DNA from: Devosia sp. A8/3-2
GTDB lineage: Bacteria; Pseudomonadota; Alphaproteobacteria; Rhizobiales; Devosiaceae
Direction: 5' to 3'
Assembly (NCBI GenBank): GCA_025452255.1
Contig: CP104975.1
Span: 451,228-515,227 of the forward strand
Length of the DNA stretch: 64,000 bases
Positions 18,396-26,976 of this stretch are shown here, in pieces. The notes under the pieces were generated by a model, which saw only the letters and a program-made list of their open reading frames with translations, made no database searches and was not told the DNA's origin. The first letter of the stretch is position 1. Every line of letters begins with the position of its first letter. The position numbers and the translations under genes were made by a program.

Positions 18396-18884
18396 CGCTC
18401 ACTCCTCGGACGGGGGCCGAACCACATCTATAGTCAAGGAAGCCGCAACGCATCGTCGGCCGCGGGCCGCTACAGCCCGAATCATGCGCTTCAAAGAGGA
18501 TTAACAATTAAGCATCCCGTCCGAGCGCGCAAGTTGCGATACTCTGCCGATCATGAATTCAAAGGAACGTTCGAGGCTGCATGAGCGCCTGTCCGCGCGA
18601 CCTTCATCGAGCCGGAATCCGGGCTTTGTGCGATCGGATGCACAAAGGTGGTGAGGCAAAGTCGGCCATAGATACTTTCTCAAAGGCTGTTCCGCCCCCG
18701 GCAATAACGATCCCAGCTCGTCGACCTCGCACTTTCTCGAAGCCGGCAAGGTGAATTTCTTCGCGGGTCTGGCGCTTGCCACACGCCATAAAAAGAAACT
18801 CCGGCGGCCGGCCGGGGCAAAGGTTGGGTACGTATCGGACCCAGCCCTAATGCTTGTCGACAGTATCGGTTCCGCTGGAACGGA
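18396..18884. other. gene-free stretch
   Basis: I see no supported gene, RNA or repeat here. The first 110 bases may hold decayed TraG sequence (SRNASSAAGRYSPNHA in one frame). The rest gives only short shadow frames. Confidence 0.4.
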
Positions 18885-19163
18885 TTATTCCCATGAGAGT
18901 GTTGGCGTTTCCGGGAAAGTCCTGATCGAGATAGACGGAGGCATATCACGCGCCGGCGTCACGCCGTCATCGCTACAGTACCAGACGGTGCGCAGGTCGA
19001 ACGATGAGCGGATCAGTTTCGTCACGATAGCGGCGTCCCCGCTATCGAAACGGAGTCGTGCGGCTTTCGCGGCAGCGGTGAGCCCCATGGCCGCGGCCAG
19101 CATTTCGGCCCCGCATGCGTCCAGTTCGGGCCTCTTTTGGCTACGCTCAGAGAGCATCGTCAT
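18885..19163 (-). CDS. hypothetical protein, 92 residues
   Basis: From ATG 19163 (GGAG 8 bases upstream): MTMLSERSQKRPELDACGAE, then MLAAAMGLTAAAKAARLRF and AIVTKLIRSSFDLRTVWYCS. Predicted helical and soluble; no known domain. Lies 90 bases downstream of the candidate sRNA terminator on the same strand, so it could be served by read-through from the EcfG-type promoter at 19335-19359 or by its own promoter. Amino-acid composition looks like real protein. Confidence 0.45.
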   Translation of the reverse strand: MTMLSERSQKRPELDACGAEMLAAAMGLTAAAKAARLRFDSGDAAIVTKLIRSSFDLRTVWYCSDDGVTPARDMPPSISIRTFPETPTLSWE

Positions 19164-19251
19164 CAACAGGACTCCAAAGTCTGGTGGTCTCACCAATAGA
19201 CCACCGGCCGTGCCCGCTGTCTATCTTGCTTCCAATTAGTTGAGCTGTTCG

Positions 19252-19294
19252 AAAACTAACCCCGGCACAAAGGGGCGGTTAGTGCCGGGGTTAG
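19252..19294 (-). terminator. intrinsic terminator of the candidate sRNA
   Basis: Stem CTAACCCCGGCAC / GTGCCGGGGTTAG, 13 perfect pairs with a 13-base loop, followed on the minus strand by TTTT. On the plus strand the stem is followed by CTCAG and has no T-run, so it acts leftward. Confidence 0.8.
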
Positions 19295-19328
19295 CTCAGA
19301 CTTCTGAAGGTGCAGGAAATACCTGCTC
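19252..19328 (-). ncRNA. candidate stress-induced small RNA, about 77 nt
   Basis: No protein is encoded. An EcfG-type promoter predicts a start at the G at 19328; a perfect 13-base stem (arms 19294-19282 and 19268-19256) followed by TTTT (19255-19252) is a textbook intrinsic terminator. Within the RNA, GCAGG-5-CCUGC forms a 5' hairpin, and the terminator loop contains the C-rich run CCGCCCC, suited to pairing with G-rich ribosome sites. EcfG-controlled C-rich-loop sRNAs are known in other alphaproteobacteria (GsrN in Caulobacter); homology to it is not claimed. Confidence 0.6.
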
Positions 19329-19334
19329 AATAAT

Positions 19335-19359
19335 AACGGCGACGCTTCACTGACGTTCC
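19335..19359 (-). promoter_or_regulatory. EcfG-type promoter of the candidate sRNA
   Basis: On the minus strand GGAAC (19359-19355) and CGTT (19338-19335) are separated by exactly 16 bases, as in the catalase, kinase and CsbD promoters of this window. Confidence 0.65.
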
Positions 19360-19539
19360 GGTCACCTCGGCTCGATTTTCGCAGGCCGAGCTCAGAACCA
19401 TGAATTCATCATCTGGAGAATACCAATGGGCAGAAACGAGCCAGTCGGTGTGGCGTTCGCCCCACGGATTGGGCAATACCATCTTTTACATTTTGAGCAT
19501 GTCGGTCACTGCCCGAACGGCCCTTGGCTTCGCCAATGT

Positions 19540-19917
19540 AGCGGCTCGGATAAGCTGGTCCGCCGAGCAATGGTCGGTTGCCGGCTATGGCTTACGATGT
19601 TGGTGGGCCAACAGAGACGGAATTCCGGCTTTGAAAGACGCATCATGCGCTTTAACGGACTCCTACGTAGCCGAAATCCTGACGCGCTGGATGAATGGAT
19701 CGACGACGCCATCGAAACCGAACTTACCACGATCATGCGTTTCGCTAGCGTTCTAAGACGGGATATCGATGCCGTCAAAAACGCAATCGAACTCCCTTGG
19801 AGCAACGGTCAGGCAGAGGGACAGATTAACCGCCTCAAAACTCTGAAGCGGGCCATGTACGGAGCCGGGCCAGAGCTGATGAGAGCAAGGATGCTGCCGC
19901 TGAATCACACAAAGTGA
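19540..19917 (+). pseudogene. ISL3-family transposase, C-terminal remnant
   Basis: The last 100 residues match the C-terminal end of ISL3 transposases: WIDDAIETELTTIMRFASVL, then ELPWSNGQAEGQINRLKTLK and RAMYGAGPELM. The DDE glutamate region is present but the N-terminal zinc finger and first catalytic residues are absent, and the upstream part of the frame shows no transposase match. Ends with TGA at 19915-19917. No intact terminal repeats were seen. Confidence 0.8.
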
Positions 19918-20129
19918 GGAAGAACCGGTGGACCTGTCGCTAAGCAACGGACAGGCCGACATCCCGGCCCATGAGGTCGACCTTGCGGTCGGAAATGTTT
20001 CGCCCAAGCAAGGAAGCCTCGGTCGCCCGCAAGGTGTCGACCATTCCTCTGGGCTTATATGCTTGCTCCGACGTACTCAGTAGCCCGCGGCTCACCTGAG
20101 ACCCTCGACGAACTGATGGATCATGATCT

Positions 20130-20425
20130 TCCCCGACCGCAGCCGACCTTGCGCTTGCGCAAAGCCTGAGCCCAATGTTCGCACCGAGCCGTTTCGTTCT
20201 GCGCACCGACAGTCATCCGGCTCAGTTAGCCGCTGCCGGGGCCGGTGTCGGTATCGCCGTATGTCAAGTTCCAGTGGGCGAGCGGGATCCGAGCCTCACA
20301 CGAGTCCTACCGCAATTTGCCGTCTATGCACTCGACACATGGATCGTCACACACACGAAAATCTCGCGGGGGTTCCCCGGGTGCGAGCGGTGTTCGATCA
20401 TCTGGTCGAAGCCTACTCCGCCTAA
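20130..20425 (+). pseudogene. LysR-family regulator, C-terminal remnant
   Basis: RFVLRTDSHPAQLAAAGAGV and GIAVCQVPVGERDPSLTRVL match the end of the LysR co-inducer-binding domain. A frame change near 20355 leads into HENLAGVPRVRAVFDHLVEA and the stop at 20425. The helix-turn-helix half is absent. It meets the end of an aldo/keto reductase remnant, tail to tail. Confidence 0.75.
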
Positions 20426-20429
20426 GCAT

Positions 20430-20690
20430 TGGCAACGAACACGGGCGTCCGAGCCAGATAGTTCTTGAGGTGTGCAGGGCTGTTGCCGGTGCCGCCCCAG
20501 ACACCGGATGAATCTGGCGGAGCTCCAAATTTTATGCTCATTTGAACGCTGCCGCGATCGTGTCCCATTAGGGCCTCGTTGATCAGCAGCTCATTATGGC
20601 CCGAGCCGTAGAAGCCTCCGTATCGATCAGGGCGACGGCGGCGTCCAAAGGCGCGGGACCCGCCACGGTCAGAAGCACTGTGTCGATAAC
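20430..20690 (-). pseudogene. aldo/keto reductase, N-terminal remnant
   Basis: Minus-strand reading LDAAVALIDTE, then (after a frame change near 20612) FYGSGHNELLINEALMG and VQMSIKFGA, then PAHLKNYLA matches the first third of aldo/keto reductases, including the tyrosine-bearing FYG-G-NE motif. It stops at the LysR remnant. In intact genomes a LysR gene and its AKR are often neighbours, so one deletion may have removed the parts between them (inference). Confidence 0.65.
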
Positions 20691-20844
20691 CGTCGTATGC
20701 TGTCACCCCGGCAGGACCTCGCGGTCTTTTCTATTAGGCTGTTCAACAGCAGCGGTAGGGCGAAACTTCGGGTTGCCTTGCTGGCACTCTGCCCGGCAAC
20801 ATGCTGGGATGACCCCGGGAGCGAAAAACTGGAGTGCCTAACCA

Positions 20845-21357
20845 ATGAGACGCTGGTTTGCCCTCCCCGTCCTGCTGCTTGTTCTGCCTGTCAGCGCCAT
20901 CGCCGCGCCAACGTGCGAGGTGTCTGAGCAGGGCATGACACGCGTCCTCAAGGCACTGTGTGGCAGCCCGAATGGGGCGGCGCCGGCCGCAGACTGTGTA
21001 GCAATCGAAGATACGAGAACGCACATTTTTGAGGCCGTCGTCTTCATCGAGGGTCTCACGCAATGTGGGAAACGCCAGCGCCAGCTGGCGCAATCGGCGT
21101 TTGCGGGGCTGGCGGAAATCCGAGAGTCACTGGCCGCTCTGGCGCGATGCGCAGGCGTCGAAATAGACGTGTCTTCGCTCATCGCAGAAGCGCGGGCCGA
21201 AGTGCAAAGCAACAGCCAAATATGCCCAACCGGCGAGGCGCTGCAGCACGCGACAAACGTCGCGATGGCATTCAGCCGAGCACAGGACGTACTCCCCAGC
21301 CTCTACAAAGAGGCCGGCGTGATCATCGATGCGGAGGGGAACGTGCGGGAGGAATGA
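20845..21357 (+). CDS. secreted hypothetical protein with six cysteines
   Basis: 170 residues. N-terminal signal peptide MRRWFALPVLLLVLPVSAIA with probable cleavage at AIAA/PTC. The mature part has six cysteines (in PTCEV, ALCGS, ADCVA, TQCGK, ARCAG, QICPT), suggesting disulfides in the periplasm, and is largely helical. No domain recognised. Codon use fits the genome, and it stands intact among remnants. Confidence 0.7.
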   Translation: MRRWFALPVLLLVLPVSAIAAPTCEVSEQGMTRVLKALCGSPNGAAPAADCVAIEDTRTHIFEAVVFIEGLTQCGKRQRQLAQSAFAGLAEIRESLAALARCAGVEIDVSSLIAEARAEVQSNSQICPTGEALQHATNVAMAFSRAQDVLPSLYKEAGVIIDAEGNVREE

Positions 21358-21361
21358 ACGC

Positions 21362-21550
21362 CTAGGCGATAGCGCGGGCTTCGGCCACGGCTTTGAGGTC
21401 GGCGGCCTTGAGGGTGACGCTTTTGCCGCAACCAGAGGCGCCGGTCTGGTTGGGTTCTTGAGCGTGAAGCCAGAGCCCATCTTGGCCGTTTCTGAAATCA
21501 ATCACGCTGCCAGCAGGTACATAGTGGACTTGGGGTCGGTCCCGATGTGA
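21362..21550 (-). pseudogene. HesB/IscA-like iron-sulfur assembly protein, C-terminal remnant
   Basis: Read with two frame changes, the minus strand gives DPKSTMYLLAGSVID, KMGSGFTLKNP, and NQTGASGCGKSV, the C-terminal half of an A-type Fe-S carrier, whose CGCGxS motif is here SGCGKS (first cysteine replaced by Ser). The N-terminal half with the first ligand cysteine is missing. Ends at TAG, 21364-21362. Non-functional. Confidence 0.6.
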
Positions 21551-21660
21551 ATTGGTAGCATTGTCGAGAGGACGGCGTCTTCACAGCCGAGTTTTAAGCC
21601 CACGTCGCTCGTTTTTGAGCAACATCCGACGCTGCCGCAGCGAAATCGCCAGAGTGGTTT

Positions 21661-22157
21661 TCAACCAGCACCCACCGACGATTTGCATTGCCCCGCTCTC
21701 CCACCGTTAGCCACCGCACGACCTCGCGTTTGATAGGTGGGCCAGAGCGGGCGGCGCCTGGAACTATAGGCACTGGATGCCGGAAGACCATCAATGGCCT
21801 CGACAAACAGACCTCCGGCTGGAGCATCCCCCAAGTCTGGGGAGAAGTCCGCCCCCGTCCTAAAGGTCATAAAAAGATCACAGATCAATTCGGCAATCCT
21901 GATGCGCTCTATCTCTGCAATGTGCGTGGCCGTTTCGATGGCGACAGTTTCAAGATCATCTTGATCGGCGCCAAGGTGGTCCAGATTCTGGCAAACCGCA
22001 CTTTCAGTTCAGGATCGTCGTCGAATTGATCGATGGTTATCTGAACGATGCTTGTTGTCGCTGAAATCAGCCTGCTCTCTAGGGAATCACCTGAAGCGGC
22101 GAGCGAGCGTATGGCAATGAAGAGGTATTCACGCGCGTTTGCGTATTTTTCGTCCAT
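21661..22157 (-). CDS. hypothetical protein (one frameshift)
   Basis: MDEKYANAREYLFIAIRSLA, then DSLESRLISATTSIVQIT, DELKVRFARI-like text and, after a one-base frame change near 21975, DDLETVAIETATHIAEIERI and AELICDLFMTF. It resembles a small helical protein family common in Hyphomicrobiales, which normally ends about here; the remaining frame to 21661 is probably not native. Function unknown. ATG 22157 lacks a strong ribosome site. Confidence 0.5.
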
Positions 22158-22234
22158 TCGGCACCTATGGTCTTGGGGTCTACGCCTTGGACGCTAGGCG
22201 GCTGCCGTGACTTAGTGGGCCGGGGCAAGCAGAG

Positions 22235-22363
22235 TCAAGCTGAAGCTCCATAGCAGCCGGGCCAAGGTCCCACCACGCGCTCGTCGCTTTTGTCGATCCG
22301 GAACTCTCGGCGGCTGGTGCCTCCGAACTCATTTGTCCCCTCGATCGAAATCGTCCATTCCAT
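22235..22363 (-). pseudogene. ISKra4-family transposase, N-terminal remnant
   Basis: MEWTISIEGTNEFGGTSRRE and FRIDKSDERV match the first 30 residues of ISKra4-type transposases. Homology ends near 22275. Just upstream, at 22370-22398, a perfect 10-base inverted repeat (CACCACCTTC, 9-base loop) may be part of the element's left end. Confidence 0.65.
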
Positions 22364-22369
22364 TGTCAG

Positions 22370-22398
22370 CACCACCTTCGCGGCCAAAGAAGGTGGTG
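22370..22398. repeat. perfect 10-base inverted repeat before the ISKra4 remnant
   Basis: CACCACCTTC (22370-22379) and GAAGGTGGTG (22389-22398) with a 9-base spacer. It ends 7 bases before the transposase ATG on the minus strand and could sequester its ribosome site. Confidence 0.5.
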
Positions 22399-22674
22399 AT
22401 GGCGCAGTCAGTCCTAACAAGTCGTGGCAACGCTCACCCCAGTGAATTGCCGGTCTCTTCATCGACTTCGTCGTTGAAGAGTTGCCGGTATTAGGGGAGG
22501 TCCCGGGGGCTAAATCTAAATACGAGCAGCATAGTGGCCTTCCCGGGTCAGTCGTGGCGGGCAAGAAGATGATGCCCAGCATGGTCTGGTTAGCGCCCCA
22601 TTTCGGCCGTCCAAGCGGCCTCAAAGGTTCCTAAAAGTGGCCGTTCCGCTGAGGGGCCTGCGAACAGTAACAAT

Positions 22675-22740
22675 GGGTTGGGTTGCGGACTGGCTGCTTT
22701 CGCTAAACACGAAAGCTAAAGTGGACCTCTGACACCCGTG
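22675..22740. repeat. dispersed intergenic repeat, copy 1
   Basis: Contains GGGTTGCGGACTGGCTGCTT and a GTGGACCTCTGAC end. It is related to stretches at 40951-41010 and 52562-52620, which share GGGGTGG-TT-C-GA-AG-CTG-TT and, about 25 bases later, AAAGCAGAC-TACG. Copy 1 is the most diverged. Confidence 0.35.
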
Positions 22741-22836
22741 GCACTGTCTGCTAGCAAGCGGCCACTTCGAAAGATTGACCTGACCCCAAAATTCCAAATA
22801 GCGATATTCGCATCCCTTGCCCGTCGAGAATCGCCA

Positions 22837-23307
22837 ATGTTCCTTTTCGCGCAAACCCGTCTGTCTGCCAACTTACCCATTCTCTTGTCAGTGGCAGTTC
22901 TCCTTTCGGGGTGTGATTTTGCCGAAGAACAGCTTCAGGATTCCCTCCCGCGTGGCGTCGCAACTACTGGGGTCCTTTATTCCAATGACGAGATGTTCGA
23001 ATGCGCCGTGGTCATCCTCACGCTTGAGGAAAGTTTCGCAGCTGCGGTGCGGGATGGGGGTTCTGACTATCTGAGGCGAACAACAGGCGACACTGGCATT
23101 CGGCCACCCAATGGCAACTCGAGGCCGGATGGAAGGTGGATAGTGGATCTTGATTTGAGCATACGATGCATTGATGAAGCCGATCTGCATGATCTCTTCA
23201 GAAGCATCCGAAACGGGGGAGGAGGCTACTTCCTTGTGCAGGACACAAACTCGACGTCGATAATTGCTCCGGAGAGAGGTTTGTTGATGGTCGGCGGATA
23301 TGAATAG
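22837..23307 (+). CDS. hypothetical lipoprotein
   Basis: 156 residues from ATG 22837. A lipoprotein signal peptide ends with the lipobox LSGC (Cys at about residue 26), so it is predicted to be lipid-anchored in the envelope. The mature part (VLYSNDEMFECAVVILTLEE, WIVDLDLSIRCID, YFLVQDTNSTSI) has alternating strands and no known domain. A longer in-frame start at 22738 would bury the signal peptide and is unlikely. Confidence 0.65.
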   Translation: MFLFAQTRLSANLPILLSVAVLLSGCDFAEEQLQDSLPRGVATTGVLYSNDEMFECAVVILTLEESFAAAVRDGGSDYLRRTTGDTGIRPPNGNSRPDGRWIVDLDLSIRCIDEADLHDLFRSIRNGGGGYFLVQDTNSTSIIAPERGLLMVGGYE

Positions 23308-23408
23308 ACAACCCCCATTGCGGCGCTGGCAGCATCCCTTGCCGAGAATTTACGTTCAAGCCCGGCAGCTTTTAGGCGTTGGAATTTAAGCGATCTATGT
23401 CCGCCATG

Positions 23409-23450
23409 GGTCGGTAGCTGCCATTCCAGACCGCATATTATGCGTATCCG
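23409..23450. repeat. recombination-site-like direct repeat, copy A
   Basis: 42 bases matching 39 of 42 positions of copy B at 42429-42470, same orientation. The core CCGCATATTATGCG is a near-palindrome reminiscent of the arms recognised by Xer-type tyrosine recombinases (CGCATAA / TTATGCG). The two copies bound about 19 kb. A shorter relative lies at 44414-44441. Confidence 0.6.
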
Positions 23451-23843
23451 TTCGAAGGCTTCGGCCGGTCAGGCTCCTCGGCTTGCCACGCATCAATTCG
23501 CATAGCGCTTGCTGTGTGTTGCGGTCACAACCCGCGCCTCCACCGCTGAACTTCAGACTTCAGTCATCGAATACGGAGGGTGGATGGTGCAGCATACTTG
23601 GGGCTGAAGCCACAAAGCCCAAGAGACGCTCATCAATCGAACAGATTCAGTCCACCGGCGGCAGCATTGGCTTCATCCCATCGAGGTATTCGGGGTCCCC
23701 TTAAAGATACACAGTTCGGCCTTGAGCCTCGGGGACAACACGGGCCTCAACGGCTAGGGGTAATCTGCCTATCATGACATCTGATTGGTAGACGTCTGAG
23801 GCGTCCCTGAGCACGGAACACAATGGACCCGCCGAGGACCGCT
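23451..23843. other. gene-free stretch
   Basis: No supported gene. Short frames on both strands lack domain features and ribosome sites. It separates repeat A from the response regulator gene. Confidence 0.4.
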
Positions 23844-24214
23844 TTAGCGGTTGCGGTTACGGCCTTCAAGGACCATGGCACGCACCGCGTCCACAATGGT
23901 TGCCGGATCGTAGGGCTTGATGAAGAACCGTGCATCGGGCAGGTCAGCCGGCATCAATCGCAACTGGCCTGATACTACGACGATCTCAACCAATGGGAAT
24001 TTTCATGAACCTGCGACGCTAGGCGCAGGCCGTCTCCCAAGTCTGCATCGGTGAGGAGACAATCCACCCCTAGTTCAGCGTCCAAGGCTTGCAGAGCTTC
24101 TTCAGAGGTGGGCGCTTCGTGAATCTTGAATCCGTCGTCGTGCAGGGCGTCCGGGATGTTCATGCGGGTGATCGCGTCGTCCTCGACAACGAGAACGACA
24201 ATCGGGCCAATCAT
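23844..24214 (-). CDS. single-domain response regulator (one frameshift)
   Basis: CheY-like receiver of about 123 residues: MIGPIVVLVVEDDAITRMNI (acidic pair), phospho-Asp in LLTDADLGDG, then after a frame change near 23998 (TTT run shortened by one T) IVVVSGQL with the conserved Ser/Thr and FFIKPYDPATIVDAV with the lysine. Typical partner of HWE kinases; the HWE kinase at 24704 lies nearby. No output domain. Confidence 0.8.
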
Positions 24215-24365
24215 TTGGGAAATCTCTCGGGTGCGTTTGGCACCTGAATCCCAACGTCCCAATGCCGCAATCGATCCACTTGTCCCCGGCAACCATTCGC
24301 TGGATGCGGGAGTTGAGTGAGCGGCGCCGTATGCACTTCGCAACGCGGCGCGGAAAAGACCCATT

Positions 24366-24692
24366 ATGCATGACTATCCAGCCGACGCAGACATCGTCTC
24401 ACCAATCGAAACCGTGCGCACAGCCCTTCCCATCTGGGTCGTCAGCACGGTCGAATTGGTCGAGCTGGCAGAAAATGCTGAACGGGCTGCCGTTCACTCC
24501 AATCCCGAAACGCTCGATCGCTCTCGCCATCTGATCGTCGAGGTTGCAGAATGGCAGCAGAAGCTCGCCGAATGGCAGGTGCTGGACCTGAGCCCTCGGC
24601 TCAAGGCCGAACTGCGCATCCTCAAAGCCACGCTCGATGCGTCAATGGATGAGGCGAACCGTGCTGCAGGCGAACTTCATCTGTTCGACTAG
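24366..24692 (+). CDS. hypothetical protein, 108 residues
   Basis: Acidic helical protein: VELVELAENAERAAVHSNPE, HLIVEVAEWQQKLAEW, then RLKAELRILKATLDASMDEA. Probably a coiled coil. Lies between the response regulator and the HWE kinase, and converges with the kinase (11 bases between stops). No family recognised; real on grounds of composition and intact frame. Confidence 0.6.
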   Translation: MHDYPADADIVSPIETVRTALPIWVVSTVELVELAENAERAAVHSNPETLDRSRHLIVEVAEWQQKLAEWQVLDLSPRLKAELRILKATLDASMDEANRAAGELHLFD

Positions 24693-24703
24693 GCGCATCT
24701 GCC

Positions 24704-25713
24704 TCAGACCGCGAGGCGTTCCGGATCAATCTTGAGCGTGACGACGAGGCCATCCTCAGCCCAATCGTACTGGATTGAACCGCGCAGGGCGCTGGTGATA
24801 CTGCGCTCGACAAGCCGGGTGCCGTAACCGGCGGGCGCGGTGGACTGCATGACCGGTGGACCGCCACGCTCGGTCCAAACGACCGTGACAGCATCGTCCC
24901 CGGCGGAACAGGACACATCGACCAAACCCGTCGGCAGGGATAGAGCTCCGTATTTCAACGAGTTTGTTGCAAGCTCGTGGACGATCAATGCTAGTGTCGT
25001 CGTTGCCATTTCGCCCACTACCATGCGCGGCACTGAAACCCGGATGCGCCCGCTGAAGGCGCCCAAGTCATCATAGGGCGCCAAGAGCACCGAGAGCAGG
25101 TCACCCAACAAAGCCGCCGCCACCGTCGTTTGACCGGGCAATGGCCGAACGAGATCGTGAGCCCGCCCAAGAGCTGTGAGCCGCTGGGTCAACTCGCGCG
25201 CCATGTCGTTCACAGTGGAGGTAGATCTGGACGTGATGGCCGTCAGACCCGTGGCGATCGCCAGCAGGTTCTTGACGCGATGGCTCATTTCTCCAGCAAG
25301 CAGTTCACGACCTTCTTCGGCCTGCTTGCGCCCTGTCACATCCAGAAAAATACCGAACATGACGCGGGCAACGATGCCCTCGTCATCACCTTTGCCGCGC
25401 ATGAAATCCAACGAAGTTCGTCTCCCACCATGATGCGGAAGTCGATTTCGTAGGGTCCGAGAATGGCTCGCGTCGCGATGAACGCCGCTCTTACCCGGTC
25501 CCGGTCCGCAGGGTGGATGTGTGCTGACAAGTCCTCGAACTTGACCTCGATGCCGTGATCCAAGCCCCACAGATCATAAGCTTGGTCGTCCATGGTCAGA
25601 GCATCGGTGTCGACGTTCCAAGACCAAAGAGCCACGCCCGCCGCCTCGATGGCGCGGACCGAGTTCTTGGAATTCCAGAGGGCGGGCTTCGACGTTCCGG
25701 CTGTGGCTGTCAT
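24704..25713 (-). CDS. HWE-family histidine kinase with N-terminal PAS domain (one frameshift)
   Basis: Cytoplasmic sensor kinase of about 336 residues. The PAS domain (AAGVALWSWNVDTD, IHPADRDRVRAAF, YEIDFRI) joins, near 25405, to FGIFLDVTGRKQAEE and the kinase core: phospho-histidine in EMSHRVKNLLA, N box LIVHELATNSLKYGALS, and the family W-x-E motif in VVWTERGGP. HWE kinases often feed the PhyR-EcfG stress cascade in alphaproteobacteria; here several EcfG-type promoters lie in the same window. A truncated copy of its PAS domain is at 16155. Confidence 0.85.
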
Positions 25714-25783
25714 GGGCCCTCAATCGCAATGGGGGTCAGGAGATGAGGCTCCCGTATCAGGCCGCCCGGTGGTCAGATTGTGG

Positions 25784-26026
25784 TCAGTGTGCACGCTCTA
25801 GGGGATATGCGGCATGATCGTAGAGCGCCCGGATGGTGCCGCCTTCAAAGCGCTGCTCGTTAACCTCGAGGTAGGACCCAGCTCGCGCTGCTACTGGCAG
25901 CTCTTCGATGACGAACTGTACGGCCTCGGCGGCAGTTCTGAAGCGCCGATACTGGGTCTGGTTGGTCTTGGCGTAGCGACGGCTTGCGAAGAGTTCCGCT
26001 CGGGCGCCAAAATTGAAGTTTTCCAT
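25784..26026 (-). CDS. conserved small hypothetical protein, 80 residues
   Basis: MENFNFGARAELFASRRYAK, then YRRFRTAAEAVQFVIEELP and a tail IRALYDHAAYPLERA. This pattern is a small conserved protein of Hyphomicrobiales; function unknown. It sits downstream of the cold-shock gene, separated by the terminator at 26050-26082, so it probably has its own promoter. Confidence 0.7.
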   Translation of the reverse strand: MENFNFGARAELFASRRYAKTNQTQYRRFRTAAEAVQFVIEELPVAARAGSYLEVNEQRFEGGTIRALYDHAAYPLERAH

Positions 26027-26049
26027 GATGTTCGATCCTTTGGGTGGCC

Positions 26050-26082
26050 AAAAAAGCCACGCGCCCGAGATAGGGCGCGTGG
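26050..26082 (-). terminator. intrinsic terminator of the cold-shock gene
   Basis: Perfect 10-base stem CCACGCGCCC / GGGCGCGTGG with a 6-base loop; on the minus strand it is followed, after one C, by TTTTTT. It lies about 100 bases past the cold-shock stop. Confidence 0.85.
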
Positions 26083-26180
26083 TGGATGCCGGACGGGAAG
26101 TTGAAGAAATTCGCCGCGCGGACGTGATGGGTGCCTCAACCAGTGGGAGGCAAACCGGGCCAAGAGGCCCGGCAAAGATG

Positions 26181-26387
26181 CTAGACTAGAGTCAGGTTGG
26201 TTGCCGAAACCTTGCCATCGCGGCCGGTCTCAAGTTCGTAGGTGACCTTGTCGTTCTCGTAGAGGCCGTTCAGGCCTGAACGCTCAACCGCGGAAATATG
26301 GACGAAAGCGTCCTTGTCGCCGCCTTCAGGGGAGATGAAACCAAAACCCTTGGTCGTGTTGAAGAACTTGACGGTGCCGTTGATCAT
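26181..26387 (-). CDS. cspA: cold-shock domain protein (CspA family)
   Basis: 68-residue single cold-shock domain that binds single-stranded RNA and DNA. RNP1 is KGFGFI and RNP2 DAFVHISAV, both complete; start MINGTVKFF at ATG 26387. An upstream untranslated stretch of unknown length is expected, as is usual for csp mRNAs, and a strong terminator follows. Intact. Confidence 0.95.
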   Translation of the reverse strand: MINGTVKFFNTTKGFGFISPEGGDKDAFVHISAVERSGLNGLYENDKVTYELETGRDGKVSATNLTLV

Positions 26388-26976
26388 TTGAATAGTCCTG
26401 TAATGTAGCCCGGAGCTGAAGCGAGCGGGCAGATTGTCCAAAGGCAAGACGCCAATGGATTCTAAACGTTCGCAAAATAAGGAGGTAGCCGGGGGCCGGA
26501 AACCGGCAGAACAGGCAGCCAACGATGGCTGAAAACGTGAGGCACTTATTTCATTTATTTGGGGACAAGTAAAGGGAGGTCCCACCCATCCGGCGACACT
26601 ATTCGGTGACGAATAGGCCATCTACGCAATTCAGGACGTGAGTATCGCTCGCCAAAGGATCCACTTCGTTGCCGAGAATCGCAGCAGCCGGTGAGGCCTC
26701 CTCCCAAACGCCCCACCAGCCGGCGAGGAACCATCTAAGCCACCCGGATCAGCCAATACAATTCGTCGCGCCGTGGCCGGCCGTCGGGCTGGTCGAATAG
26801 GAACTGGCTGCAGCGCTAGTGGATCCGGCCGTCATCGCTTGGATCAGTCGGCAAGCCCAGTGCCGGCCGTGGCGATCGGTCAAAGGACCGCATGCGCGAG
26901 AGGTCGAGCGAAATCTGGCAGACCTAGGCATTTGAGGAAACGCCCGAACCGAGGCCGCACGAATTGGCACGGGCTT
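26388..26976. other. gene-free stretch, probably csp leader plus decayed DNA
   Basis: No gene could be supported. On the minus strand several short frames (DRHGRHWACRLIQ, FLFDQPDGRPRRDELYWLI) look like pieces of a frame-broken protein, but no family is recognisable. The part next to cspA may be its leader RNA. Confidence 0.35.

Noticed and set aside
18751..19239. 162-residue plus-strand frame
   Set aside because: Overlaps the better supported minus-strand gene and has low-complexity Ser/Ala-rich shadow composition.
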